Source: Alentia gelatinosa (Eukaryota > Annelida > Polychaeta > Phyllodocida > Polynoidae). Taken from it: a stretch of DNA of 64,000 bases. This document shows positions 31,034 through 41,502 of this stretch, in pieces. Under the pieces are notes generated by a model. That model did no database searches. It was not told the origin of the DNA and worked only from the letters and a program-made list of their open reading frames with translations. Position numbers and translations under genes: made by a program. Numbering within the stretch: position 1 is the first letter of the stretch; each line of letters begins with the position of its first letter. The stretch lies in NCBI GenBank assembly GCA_950022655.1, contig OX465579.1, positions 14,359,088-14,423,087 on the forward strand, read 5' to 3'.

Positions 31034-31126
31034 AGGGATTACAACTCCCGGTAGATCCATTTACAGAGCAATCCTGCCGGCCATATTTGTCACCGCCTGG
31101 TGCTATCCTCGGGGCCAGCTTAAAAG
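31034..31126 (+). CDS. possible internal exon, 93 bp (tentative)
   Basis: A pyrimidine-rich tract ending CTTGCTTACAG precedes 31034, and AAAAG|GTAACT follows at 31126/31127. Both match splice consensus well. The 93 bp are frame-preserving. Two of three frames are open; one reads GLQLPVDPFTEQSCRPYLSP then PGAILGASLK. The segment is single-copy and GC-richer than its surroundings. I recognise no protein family. It could be a chance pairing of splice-like sites. Confidence 0.3.
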
Positions 31127-31154
31127 GTAACTTGGCCGCGGCCAGACCGGGTTA

Positions 31155-32502
31155 AAGCCCGTTTCCATTGGCCGATTATAAGGCCTATTTCCATTGACTG
31201 ATGAAACGGGTGCAGATTTTTTGAGTTACCCAGAAAGTCTGTCGGTGGTGCCAAAAAATCTCCCCAGTTTTGGACAAATTGATACTGATCTGCGGTCAGT
31301 GACACCACCGACAGACTTTTGGGGCCCACAAAAAAATCTGTCCTGTTTTCGTAGGCCAATGGAAACGAGGTTTATCTGACAAAATCATACAGGCGGCACC
31401 ACCGACAGACTTTTAGGGTAACTCAATAAAATCTCACTTGTTTTTCTAGGCCACTAGAAACGAGGTTTATCCAACAAATTGAGACCACTGACAGACTTTT
31501 AGGGGCTCTCAAAAAATCTCCCACGTTTTAGTCAGTCAATGGCAACTAGGTTTATCAGCGACAGACTTTTAGGGGCTCTCAAACAATCCCCCTGTTTTCG
31601 CGGGTTAATGAAAACAAGGTTTATCTCTGACAGACTTTTAGGGGGTCCCAAAAAATCTACCCCATTTGCATCAGCCAATGGAAACAAGGTTTATCTCCCC
31701 CGTTTTCTTCAGTCAATTGAAACAAGGTTTATCTCTGACAGACTTTTAGGGGTCGCAAAAAATCTTCGCCATTTGCATCAGCCAATGGAAATGAGTTTTA
31801 TCACTGACAGACTTTTAGGGGCTCTCAAAAAATCTCCCCCGTTTGCGTCAGCCAATGGAAACAAGGTTTATCTCTGACAAACTTTTAAGGGGTCCCAACA
31901 AATCTCCCCCATTTGCATCAGCCAATGGACACAAGGTTTATCTCCCCCATTTTCTTCAGTCAATTGAAACAAGGTTTATCTCCGACAGACTTTTTGGGGC
32001 TCTCTAAAAATCTCCCCCGTTTTCGCCGGTCAATGGAAACAAGGTTTATCACCGACAGACCTTTAGCGGCTCTCAAAAAACCTCCCCCATTTTCGTCAGC
32101 CAATGGAAATGACGTTTATCACTGGCAGACTTTTAGGGGCTCTCAAAAAATCTCCCCCGTTTGCGTCAGCCAATGGAAACAAGGTTTATCTCTGACAGAC
32201 TTTTAAGGGGCCCCAAAAAATCTCCCCCATTTGCATCAGCCAATGGAAACAAGGTTTATCTCCCCCGTTTTCTTCAGTCAATTGAAACGAGGTTTATCTC
32301 CGACAGACTTTTTGGGGCTCTCTAAAAATTACCCCCGTTTCGTCGGTCAATGGAAACGACGTTTATCACGGACAGACTTTTAGGGGCTCTCAAAAAACCT
32401 CCCCCGTTTGCGTCAGCCAATGGAAACGACGTTTATCACGGACAGACTTTTAGGGGCTCTCTAAAAATCTCTGCCGTTTTCGTCGGTCAATAGAAACGAG
32501 GT
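31155..32502 (+). mobile_element. 70-bp minisatellite bounded by inverted repeats
   Basis: The left end AAAGCCCGTTTCCATTGGCC and right end GGTCAATAGAAACGAGGTTT are inverted relatives, with TTA at 31152-31154 and 32503-32505. Inside are about 16 units of 70 bp, plus shorter ones, reading CAATGGAAACAAGGTTTATC, GACAGACTTTTAGGGGCTCT and AATCTCCCCCGTTTGCGTCA. The first unit (31225) is inverted relative to the rest. Open frames here are repeat translations. Confidence 0.75.
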
Positions 32503-32505
32503 TTA

Positions 32506-33140
32506 AGGGGAGTGTAGCACGCGGCCAGGATTCTCAGTCGAGAGTGGCAGCGCCTGGCCTGACACCGAGCGCACCCACCGACAAATCTAAAATCAATAAT
32601 AATCAAAAGGCCTTCCGCTGTGCCCTTTTTCTACATGACTGTGCCTAGAGGATTGCAACGGCGAGCCGTAGCTTATCCACTGTCGAATTATCATTGGCTA
32701 GTTCTGTTAGTTTTATTTGTAATTGCTGTGGGGAAGGAGGAATAGCGCAGTGCTATTAATTATTCATGAAAGGAGCAGGGTTCTTCTGAATCGACACAGG
32801 GAAGAAAATTAGCAATCCGTTCTATTAGCATGGATTGATATTAGCACTTAATGAAATGATCTGACTTGTCTGGGTGGGAACCCAGTGTCTAATCCATATC
32901 TGTAACGTAGGCAGCGCACAAAATTGGGAAGATAGCTGTTCTTAAGTAACTGCCTCGACTTCTTTCGCCCGCTAGGAAGTTACCTTGAATTTTGCTTTAA
33001 ATTGGCAAATCTTCTCTAGAAATCTAGAAGCGCATTGCAATTGATCTTAGTATTCGGCCTTTTGAGGCCACATCGCTTTAGTGATAAATGGAACCAAACA
33101 GTGTAACCTACTTATTTCGATACGTGACGATTTGTCCTGT
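32506..33140. other. single-copy DNA with AT-rich TAAT clusters
   Basis: No exon is supported. TTAATTATTCATG, AAATTAGCAATCC and GATTGATATTAGCACTTAAT cluster at 32755-32860 and would suit homeodomain-type binding sites, but this is only a compositional remark. Confidence 0.3.
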
Positions 33141-33144
33141 GTTG

Positions 33145-33623
33145 CTTTGTTTCGGAAATGGATATAACGAGGTTTGTTTCCTGACCAAACAGATTTCATT
33201 CAGCCACCCTGACTATGTCTCCTTATTATCATATACATGAAAATGCCATTATTTTCAACAACAACAACAACAACAACAAAAAATAATAATAATTTAAAAC
33301 GTCTTTTCACTTCGTCTACTCACCTTTTCGTCACATCAACAAGTCATGTGGTATGGAGGGTAGTATTATTTAAAGTTCGTCACAATATCACACTGCGATT
33401 AATAGAATCCGTACAGTTGGACAGTAAGTGTGAGGTAGCTGCACATATATGTATATGATATTAAGAGAAAACGTAGTTAGTGAGACCGTAGCGATTGCGG
33501 TTCAAGATCTTTTGTCCCATAAAATATATCCCAACGCCGGAGGCGGAGGGACATATTTTATTGGACAAAAGGCCAAGAACAGAATCGCTATGGATTCTCT
33601 GTGTTTTCTTATCATTATACACC
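33145..33623 (-). mobile_element. DH-K cluster, copy 9
   Basis: Half of an HP1 (33145-33227) is followed by a full copy. HP2 runs 33228-33460 (TATTATCATATACATG to CATATATGTATATGATATTA). HP1 runs 33461-33623 (GATCTTTTGTCCCATAAAAT against ATTTTATTGGACAAAAGGCC, apex GCCGGAGGC). Two more degenerate TATCATTATACACC ends follow. Confidence 0.7.
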
Positions 33624-34235
33624 TAGAAACATGAATAGAATGTCATTTGATGTACTTGGAAAGTTCAGTTCGGACACAGTGCACCCGAACATCCAGTATT
33701 TCTCAGTGAGCCCGAACATTATATATATTTAACCCCTAGGACTGGGTAGTATTTCATAGACGTTCGGTCATAGGTGCATACTATTATCATTCATTATTTG
33801 GCAGACACATGCCTCGTGACCTATGCTATACCTTGAAGTGCTATGAACAAAGGCCAGTGTGTATGAAGTTAGAGACAAATGCGGGTAGGTATCGCAGTAT
33901 CCTCTATATCTATACTCAGAACTAAACTTAAAACAAGTGCTGCCATCTGATTTCATGAAAATATTGCAGTTTCCCATAAACACCAACATCACTTAGCTTC
34001 TTCAGATGGCCTTCCCATAGAAGTTAGCATGGTGACATAGTATTTGTTTAGCATTTCTCATTTGAATATGTTCCTAACTATCAGAATCCAGAAATATTTG
34101 AAGATAGCAATAGAACAAGTGTCATCTAGCCACAAAGTCAAAATATTGCAGTTTCCCATAGACACTAATAGTTAAGCACTTATCTTTTTCAGATGGCCTT
34201 CCCATAGAGGTTAGCATGGTGACATGCCTTTTTTT
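33624..34235. repeat. unassigned DNA with a local direct repeat
   Basis: ATATTGCAGTTTCCCATA...CTTCAGATGGCCTTCCCATA...AGTTAGCATGGTGACAT occurs twice, at about 33960-34040 and 34143-34225. No exon is supported. Confidence 0.7.
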
Positions 34236-34236
34236 A

Positions 34237-34398
34237 CAGTAGAACCCTGCCTAACGGACACCCCGCATAAGCGGACACCCTGTGTTAATGGGCACCTTTG
34301 CTCGGAACGAATCCCTCTATTAGATGTTTATTTTAACCTCGCGTAAGCGGTCACTTTAGCCCGTAAGGGAGGGTGGCCGCTTACGCTGGGTTCTACTG
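34237..34398. mobile_element. pogo/Tigger-like MITE, copy 2 (complete)
   Basis: Ends are CAGTAGAACCCTGCCTAA and TTACGCTGGGTTCTACTG, with TA on both sides. Internal CGCATAAGCGGACACCC and GGGTGGCCGCTTACG pair. Length 162 bp. Confidence 0.75.
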
Positions 34399-34399
34399 T

Positions 34400-34765
34400 A
34401 TATGAAACTTATATTATCCCGAGTTATTTGCAATAATCAATACAATTTAGAAATCACCGAACTACCAGCATTTGTCTTTAATCACGATGGTTGAGTAATG
34501 CTTCGGGGTATGGCCTCCATTAATGACACATTCCGGCGGGAAATCAGGTCTGTCTCGTGTGTCCGCGGCGGAGCAGACGACAAATTACACGGTGAGAGTA
34601 TTCCGCGACAGACATGCCGAGTGATAACCATATCCGACGCCATGGATTTCAGCGAAGCAAATAATGGTTTGGATTACAGCTACAAGTAATCAGACGCCAC
34701 ATAGATGGGATTTCTGTCCCGTAATATTGTGTGCGACTCCAACATATGGTGGACTTCAGAGGAAA
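34400..34765. other. small CpG-rich single-copy island
   Basis: 34498-34689 is open for 63 codons on the + strand (NDTFRREIRSVSCVRGGADD) and contains a donor-like ACG|GTGAGA at about 34591. No family is recognised and there is no matching acceptor. It may be an exon or just GC-rich DNA. Confidence 0.2.
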
Positions 34766-35093
34766 ACGCAATATTAAGGGAAAACGTAGTTACTGAGCCC
34801 GTAGGGATGACTGTTCGAGGTCTTTTGTACCATATTAAATACGTCCCGTCGATAGAGGCGGAGGAAATCTTTTTGGTACAAAGGGCAAAGAATAACATCC
34901 TAAATGACTCAATCAATACGTTTTCTTATTATCATATACTTAAAATTGATGAAAAACGCCATTCTTATTGAGTCTTTAATTGGTTCATTGCTCATTCGCT
35001 ACGTCTCAGTGAACCCGAACATTATCTATACTACACCCCTGGCAGCATGCAATATTTCATAGACACTCGCACATATGTATATAATATCATTAT
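34766..35093. mobile_element. DH-K element, copy 10
   Basis: HP1 (34766-34925): GGTCTTTTGTACCATATTAA against TTTTTGGTACAAAGGGCAAA, related to copy 9. Then an HP2 from TATTATCATATACTTAAAAT to CACATATGTATATAATATCA. Confidence 0.7.
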
Positions 35094-35385
35094 ACACCCA
35101 TATAGTATATTTGATAATTACGTACTGCTGTTCCCTATGCAGTATCAGTTGTGTACTAAACCCTGTGCAGTACACTGTTATAATGCACACGTTGAAACAT
35201 TCATGATTTTCATGTTGATATGTCTTCTATGTCAATATATGGTAAGATTTAATCAATTTTGGGTATATAATAAATATATAACGACTCAACATGCTTGTAC
35301 ATGATATAAAACTCGATGAGAATTGATTTTATTTACGGAGCTCGGCCTGGGGCCTCGTTCATCTAGCCACAAGTTCATTTAAGTG
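35085..35385 (-). mobile_element. DH-K element, copy 11 (HP1 half lost)
   Basis: HP2: TATCATTATACACCCATATA to TTTTGGGTATATAATAAATA. HP1 left arm and apex GAGCTCGGCCTGGGGCCTCG are present, but the right arm is missing; compare copy 18. Confidence 0.75.
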
Positions 35386-35394
35386 TCGGGCCCC

Positions 35395-35720
35395 GTTTAA
35401 CCAGGAGCAAATAGAATGTTCATCATTGAAAAATGAGTTTGCAATTTTAGATAAATAACAAACAAAAAATGTCCCTTCTTTTTAAAAGGTAAATACCAAC
35501 CAACATGCTGCAAGTTGGGAGGTAGAAACTTTTTCCAAACACAAAAAGAGAGATACCATTAAATAAATAACAACTAAAGGTTTTGGGTTACATTCAGTCT
35601 ATGGATCGTTTTCTGTAACAACTTGCACCAAGTAAATTTGCCATTTCTATAACTGCCTGAGTCTATCTATAGGATCAAAACATATCAAACACCAGTGGGT
35701 CAATTAGGTATTTCGGTCTT
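35395..35720 (+). repeat. interspersed repeat S, copy 4
   Basis: GTTCATCATTGAAAAATGAG...TTTTGGGTTACATTCAGTCT...CAAACACCAGTGGGTCAATT. An inserted stretch (35455-35570) separates the first two parts. Confidence 0.7.
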
Positions 35721-35769
35721 GTCGGGTGTCAAAAATTTTGGGGACATTTGTGTATGCCCCTTTTTTGTT

Positions 35770-35955
35770 CTATTGCGTACACGATTAGGAGGTATCCCAT
35801 AATACACTATGTTTACAGGATCCGGTGTTAGCTGGTTACTGCCATGGTAGAGCCATAGACCTTGGCACATGACCCTTAACTGAACGGTTTTTACATGTCT
35901 TGAAATCGGGAATCCGATGCCAGAAATAGAAATTTCAGCCATTTCTACATGTACA
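35770..35955 (+). repeat. repeat X, left copy of an inverted pair
   Basis: GGAGGTATCCCATAA...GTTTACAGGATCCGGTGTTA...CAGAAATAGAAATTTCAGCC, TTCTACATGTACAT. The reverse complement lies at 37295-37485 (about 75-80% by eye). Confidence 0.75.
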
Positions 35956-36324
35956 TCCGAAACTACATTCAGTGCCTCTAATTATAAATTGGTAAACTGT
36001 GGTTCATCGGGGGACCTGCGGTCGTGGTGTGGCCAGCCAGTCGGGAGCGGAACCTTTACATGCTCGGGGCGATAATAGGGTGTTTAGTAATCTCTGGAGG
36101 GCGTATACCATGCAGCACTTGGTTGCATCTTGCTAGATCGTCCTAAGTCTTGTAAGATTTGGTTCTGCAGAACCCCTATTATCGCTCTTCCATCGAAGCG
36201 ATCCAGCCAGGCACCCTGAGAAGATTCATCGTGACCTAACCAGTCAATGAATTGGCCATGATCGGTTCTTTGTTAAATACCACCTTTACAGGGCACAGGG
36301 TGATTCCTAGTTCTATAATCCACC

Positions 36325-36556
36325 AGGATACTGCGAGATACCAAGTGGTAGGGGTGTTCGCCTCGACCATGGGAGGTCGTGGGTTCAAACCCCGGCCGGG
36401 TCATACCAAAAATGGTACCCACTGCCCATTCAGTTAAACACCCGCCATAAGAATGAGGAGTAGGGGTCTAGGGCCCGAGTGGAAGAACGGCCATATAGCC
36501 GAATTCGGTGATTGTCTGACACAATATTCCCTTAAAAATTGCAAGCAAAAAAAAAA
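36325..36556 (+). mobile_element. tRNA-derived SINE
   Basis: A tRNA-like head has an A-box region (ACCAAGTGGTAGGGG, about 36340) and a perfect B box (GGTTCAAACCC, 36382-36392). A non-tRNA body of about 150 bp and an A-run (36547-36556) follow. The two internal RNA polymerase III promoter boxes and the A-rich tail define the class. The cloverleaf arms are not maintained, so it is not a tRNA gene. Confidence 0.8.
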
Positions 36557-36581
36557 TATATATCATCATACACCCTCCAAA

Positions 36582-37182
36582 CTTATATAGAACTGCATCG
36601 AGAATCTTAAAAACACTGCACGAAAACCACCAATGTACATATGAATGCGCCCGGCGTATATAAGTATGACTTTTGCGTATATAAGGTGGTCCTATTCCCC
36701 GTGTATATATGCCTTATCTGTAGGCGTATATAAGCGTCCAGTGAAGAGGGCTTCAATGAGAGCGGGTGGGAGGTGGCGGGGGTGGCGGAGGGGAGGGGAG
36801 GGCTTCCTACTGAGGACACCTTTACTTCTACCAACACAAACGGGCGGGAGGCAGCGGGGGGGGGGGGAGAGGATATTTCCTCTCATATACGCCGGGTGTG
36901 AAATGCAGCCAAGACGCGTTCGTATATAAACACTGGGCGTATATATATGAAAACAAGTCAATATTCACCCAGTACATGCACTTCCGCGATGGCGTATATA
37001 TGAATAAAATGGTGGTTTTCGTGCAGTGAAATAGACAAGTTTGGATGGGCCGCAATCATCATCCAGTCAAAGCCGAGTGACGATTATGGCCCATTCATAC
37101 GAGTGGAGTATTGTATACTTTATCCTTCGAGTGCGGTTCTGGATTTATCTCAGCCCTTTCTATGTAATTACTAAGCTCCTTA
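36582..37182 (+). mobile_element. DH-E element, copy 1, split by a CACTA-like insertion
   Basis: TTATATAGAACTGCATCGAG...ATCTTAAAA is interrupted at 36614 and resumes at 37029 with AAATAGACAAGTTTGGATGG. HP1 continues with apex AAAGCCGAGTGACGATTATG and foot TTCGAGTGCGGTTCTGG. HP2 is cut short after TTATCTCAGCCCTTTCTATG. Confidence 0.8.
36614..37028. mobile_element. CACTA-like non-autonomous element
   Basis: Ends CACTGCACGAAAACCACCA and GGTGGTTTTCGTGCAGTG are near-perfect inverted repeats. The flanks both read AAA, a 3-bp duplication as in EnSpm/CACTA elements. Subterminal GCGTATATA-type motifs occur about eight times near both ends in both orientations, as transposase-binding repeats do in that class. 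The GC-rich middle has G-runs. No ORF of note. 415 bp. Confidence 0.7.
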
Positions 37183-37294
37183 ATATCTCCCCGGGTAAGT
37201 AAAGGATCCGCTCCCGACTCGCTGGCCGCATCTCGGCCGCCTGTTCCCTGAGGAATCACCATTTCAGATTTCTAATTAGAGAAACTGAATATAA

Positions 37295-37485
37295 TTATGC
37301 ATGTACATGTAAAAATGTATGAAATTTCCATTTCTGGGAAAGGATTTACGATTCGAAGATATGTGAAAACCGATTTACCACACCAATTGGGGGATATCGG
37401 TCAAGGGTCTATGTCTGTACAACGGCGTCAACCAGCTAACATCAGATCCTGTAAACAGACTGAGTTATGGGATACCTCAATATGG
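37295..37485 (-). repeat. repeat X, right copy (inverted)
   Basis: Reverse complement of 35770-35955: ATGTACATGTAAAAATGTAT...ATTTCCATTTCTGGG...AGATCCTGTAAACAGACT...GGGATACCTC. Confidence 0.75.
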
Positions 37486-37504
37486 TCTATTGTAGTCGGG
37501 GGAC

Positions 37505-37700
37505 AACGGTTGCTGCTATAATCCATTGATAATCATAAGACGAGGCTAAAACCCCTCTATGGCAAGCCGAAAAACAAAGACACCCCCAAAAACAAATGTA
37601 TTGATAACTGCATCTGTCATATGGTATTTTTGGGGCATTGGGGGCAAAATGGCTGCCTTCATAACGCAATAGCTATCTGCTCTATAGCTCTCAACAATTA
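37505..37700 (+). repeat. interspersed repeat R, copy 2
   Basis: ATCCATTGATAATCATAAGA...CCTCTATGGCAAGCC...GGGGGCAAAATGGCTGCCTT, CATAACGCAATAGCTATCTG. Confidence 0.7.
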
Positions 37701-37979
37701 TAGAACCTACCGTACATTCTTTACCTGCAGTGATTCTCCATTAGTGAGGTAGGATGGATTCAATCTTACAACTCAAGATTGTCTAAATTTTTCATGTTAG
37801 TTTGTGTTAAAATAGACCGCACAAATGATGTGGATGCTTGGGTTCCAAATTCCCTTCGTGAGAGAAGGTTGCTGATTGTCATGTCCGTCATCGCAACGGA
37901 GCCAAATAGCCCTTGGGAGGCGGAGTAATACATTAGCTCAGTCGTGACAGTTACATCAAGGCTGGGGCTGAGCTAGACT

Positions 37980-38108
37980 GGCTGCAGTCCCTGCATCCTA
38001 TGGCTACCCTCCTTGTTGGGATACAGGCTCCAGTCCCTGGATCCTATGTCTACCCTCCTCGCTGGGATACAGGCTCCAGTCCCTGCATCCTATGGCTACT
38101 CTCCTCGC
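37980..38108 (+). repeat. 46/48-bp minisatellite, three units
   Basis: CTGGCTGCAGTCCCTGCATC, then two ATACAGGCTCCAG units. Same unit as at 20660-22555. Confidence 0.95.
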
Positions 38109-38442
38109 TGGGATACAGGGACCAGTACAATTGGTAATGGTGTTGGATTCCTGGCTCTGTTTAGCTCCAGTATTCCCAACACTCTCCATACAGATATCCT
38201 AGCTACTGGTCAGGATATCTGCTGGGAGATTGAAACCCCTTGACTTTGATTTCAATCAGGTCACAGTCAGGAGCAAGCGAAATTTATTACAACACAGGCG
38301 TCCAGAGAACTGGAGGAGGGGTCGGGGGTAGGAGGAGGTTACAGGGAGCGACTGGGAGATATATACAGGAGGTTCTGTTTCTACTAGACAAGTCTTTTAA
38401 TCATGGGCCAGTCAGAGAAGGATACATACTTTAATGAACTTA
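38109..38442 (+). repeat. duplicated segment, copy B
   Basis: Counterpart of 22556-22918. It is interrupted at 38442 by a DH-K element and resumes at 38788-38860 (TTCTGAATTTGGTTAATCAT, GAATGTTCATAATCAAAGAC, GAGCAAGTCTGGGGCT). Confidence 0.9.
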
Positions 38443-38787
38443 ATCATATACCCGTGCAGTATATTTGATAATTACGTACTGCTGCTCCCTGTGCAGTATA
38501 AATTGTATACAGAACCCTGCCCAGCACACAGTTATACTGAACACGTTGAAACATCAGCAGTGTGTGGGCTTTCACATAGACATGTCTTCTATGCCAATAT
38601 ATGGTAAGATTTTATCAATTCTGGGTATATAATAAATATAGAACGACCTATCATGCTTGTACATGCTACAAAACTCGATGGGACTTGGTATTCTTTATGG
38701 AACTCGGCCTAGGGCCTCTTTCTATAAAAAACAACAATCCCATCTCGTTTTGTAGCATGTACATCATGATCAAGTCGTTCTATATAA
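38442..38787 (-). mobile_element. DH-K element, copy 12, inserted in a duplicated segment
   Basis: HP2 from ATCATATACCCGTGCAG to CTGGGTATATAATAAATA. HP1 apex GAACTCGGCCTAGGGCCTC. Right end CGTTCTATATAA. Copy A of the duplication at 22912 lacks it, so the empty site is known. Confidence 0.9.
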
Positions 38788-39329
38788 CTATTCTGAATTT
38801 GGTTAATCATTTCATGAATGTTCATAATCAAAGACCTGAGCAAGTCTGGGGCTGAGCCGCCATGACACCACTCGGGCGAGGCTAGAATCACGTTACGTAG
38901 ACCCGCGGACGATGCCATCCCGTTGACTGCGTGACCATCAGCTCGTTTACGTCCACCATAAAGCTCTGATGGAGGCTAGTTTCAGCAGGCTGAGTTCAGA
39001 CACTTAAAGGCATATCCTACAAAGGCATATCTTGACCCTGGTGGTTTTTTGATAATGGTAATTATCAGTCAGAACCGATTCTTACTGATTAATTTTAATC
39101 CTATATGAATAAATTTGATATTTCGTCCAGTTTAACCAATTTTGATCGGTAAAATAGGCCGATTTAGATTTGCTCGATTTACATAGGAAATGTAATGAAA
39201 AATATGGTTTTCTTCAATTCTCTCAATAACAAGGACGGTGACCTATAAATTTCAAGTACGTGAAAAAAAAACAGCCAAAATTTCCGCCAGTGTGACTTGG
39301 GCATTAGAAGCTTCGTTTGATTTGCAGCA

Positions 39330-39590
39330 GGCCAGAAATTTGTCATTCCATTTCTACAACTGCCTTTCCTCTACGATCCAAATAAATGAAGCACCAGTAG
39401 GTCAATAAGGTATGTCAGTCTCTAGTGATCAGTCATGGTCAGCTGGGCATACCTCTAAGACACTGAGACACTGGCCCTCTGCACCTTTCCCAATGTCACA
39501 AAGTTGCCACTCAGATAAGGAAGGGATAGTTTTTGTAGCACACTCAAAGTCTATGTAACCTTTCAAAGTATATGAGCATGTCGCCCACGC
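39330..39590 (+). repeat. interspersed repeat S, copy 5
   Basis: GCCAGAAATTTGTCATTCCA...AAGCACCAGTAGGTCAATAA...CTCTAAGACACTGAGACACT...AGATAAGGAAGGGATAG. It gives the empty site for P1 copy 1. Confidence 0.75.
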
Positions 39591-39695
39591 TAAAATATCC
39601 CTCTACTATCTGCTGCCAAATACAAGACCTTTTAATTGTTAATTCATTATAATCAGACGCTCATTTATCAGTGATGAATATATCATTTATTCCTA

Positions 39696-40012
39696 GTATC
39701 ATATATCTGTTCACGGATATTTCAAACTTACTGGTCAGCTGTACGGACTTGCTTCGACAAGGAGTGATGAATGAATATAGTTTGTCCTTCTTTACCACGT
39801 GACTAATTTTGATTCAAAACTCTTGGTAATAAAATCATGTTCTTATGGTATTCAGGTATGTAGTAATAAGGATTGTGCCTGAATGAAATCTATTCCTCGC
39901 TGTTTAGGTGTGTGTTTAAATGTACCTCGTTCTTCGAACTCAGTGCGTCTAAAAACACCTAAACAACTCGGAACAGATTCCATTCAGGCACGCTGACCCT
40001 GTCTCCATATAT
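39696..40012 (-). mobile_element. DH-K element, copy 13
   Basis: HP2 from TAGTATCATATATCTGTTC to TTCAGGTATGTAGTAATA. HP1: TCGCTGTTTAGGTGTGTGTT against AACACCTAAACAACTCGGAA, apex CTCGTTCTTCGAACTC. Confidence 0.75.
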
Positions 40013-40140
40013 TTTCGTCACATCTACCAACTGTAAAAAAAGTATTTTATTTCAGACGAATAAATTTCCGGGGCAATTATACGGTCAGTATCTCGAGCCA
40101 TGCAGGACAAGGAGAGATAATGAGTGGCATATAGCCATAT

Positions 40141-40443
40141 TATCCTACCCCTAATATAAAATCCCATAGGCTTAACATTGAGTTTCTGTATGCCACGCTG
40201 ACTGGCATACGGACTTCTATATGCCACTAGTGGCATACAGAATTGTTATCAGGTAATATTCCAAAATCGAGGAGACGGGGTAGGATAAATTCAAAACCTG
40301 ATTCGTTTCAATAGTTGCCACCGCATTCCACTCCTGGGGTTTTGGCTCCGGACTTCACTCGGCTTCGCCTCGTGAAATCACTATGCCAAACTCCAGTCAT
40401 GGCATACAGTGGCAAAGATTAAAACTCATCCAGTTTTACGATA
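40141..40443 (-). mobile_element. DH-A element, copy 2
   Basis: TATCCTACCCCTAATATAAA...CCATAGGCTTAACATTG...TATGCCACTAGTGGCATA...GGGGTAGGATAAATTC. HP1 apex CACTCGGCTTCGCCTCGTG, end CCAGTTTTACGATA. Confidence 0.92.
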
Positions 40444-40670
40444 GTAGGTAGGCTCGTAAAGCATCTAGCTGTGGTTACCCTTTTTATACCGTTATATAGC
40501 AGTTATAGAGAATACTATGAGGGTTTTCCACATACGTTTAAGGATTATAACATTGAGATTTCTTGGCATATACATACCTATTCAAAGCCAAGTACTATGA
40601 CACCGTGCAGAGTTTGATATTTCAGTCACCAACAAAAAAACAGAAAACAGAATTAAGATACAAATACTAT

Positions 40671-40845
40671 AGAAAAAACCAACGAGTGTTGGTCAAAGCC
40701 GTCGTTCTCCACGTGTTTGATGCAGAGTGATATGAACGAGGCGAAGCCAGGTGGAAATCACATAGCATTCAAGCGAGTTGGAGAATAAATTCTTTGACCA
40801 TAACAAGTTGCTTTCTGTATATATCTCACACTAAAAGAATAGTGG
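40671..40845 (+). mobile_element. DH-D element, copy 4 (HP2 lost)
   Basis: HP1: GTTGGTCAAAGCCGTCGTTC...apex ACGAGGCGAAGCCAGGTGG...CAAGCGAGTTGGAGAATAAA. HP2 stops after TATATCTCACACTAAAAGAA. Confidence 0.75.
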
Positions 40846-41198
40846 ATATTGGGTGGCAATAATTTGATTGCTGGCCGCTTGGCACCTAGTCGCCGATAGT
40901 GGAGCTGCAGTGGACCTACGGTCGGCACTCAAACTCCTAGCAGTCTCTAATCGGCACCCATGTTCTCCTCATGGTCGTACATGAGGCAAGAACAAACGGA
41001 GAGTGGGTGGAGATTGGGTTAAGATTGTTCAGAGACCAACAATCGGCACAATGGAGTACCACCTTTAAGCAAATCTCCTAATTATTTTCATGATTCTCTA
41101 AGTACTTGTGTTTCACATATGTACAGGATGTAAAGACCACTACATACAGAAGGATGTGGTATTCAGTCGTCACCCACGAAACATGGACAGAAACAAAT
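40846..41198. other. unassigned DNA
   Basis: A short mixed-composition stretch; no exon or repeat copy is supported. Confidence 0.4.
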
Positions 41199-41494
41199 TT
41201 TATTTCACACCTGGTATTTTTCCCTACAGACTAAACATTGGGAACTCACATTCAATGCCCATGGAATATTTAGAAAAAAATACTCAATGGGGGATTATGT
41301 CACAAATGTTAGCAAATGTGAGGGGTGAGATAAATTCAGAAACCTATTCAAGTCTAAGGTCAGAACTCATCCCATACGGTTTGAATTGCTAAGTAATTCA
41401 TGTGGCTTCGCCCTATAAATACATTGTTCAACAATTCGAATTTGATGGGATAGGCGCTCTGACCGTAAATCTTCATAGGTTTCCTCTATATTAT
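41199..41494 (-). mobile_element. DH-F element, copy 3
   Basis: HP2: TTATTTCACACCTGG...CTACAGACTAAACATTGGG...GAGGGGTGAGATAAATTC. HP1 apex GTGGCTTCGCCCTAT, partly decayed on the right. Confidence 0.8.
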
Positions 41495-41502
41495 AGCATT
41501 TT

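Noticed and set aside
31539..32206. 112- and 97-codon ORFs
   Set aside because: Translations of the 70-bp minisatellite.
29000..32490. CRISPR-like pattern of regular direct repeats
   Set aside because: Units are contiguous, with no unique spacers, and the setting is eukaryotic. They are minisatellites.
36328..36400. tRNA gene
   Set aside because: A and B boxes are present but the acceptor and anticodon stems do not pair well and a SINE body with an A-tail follows.
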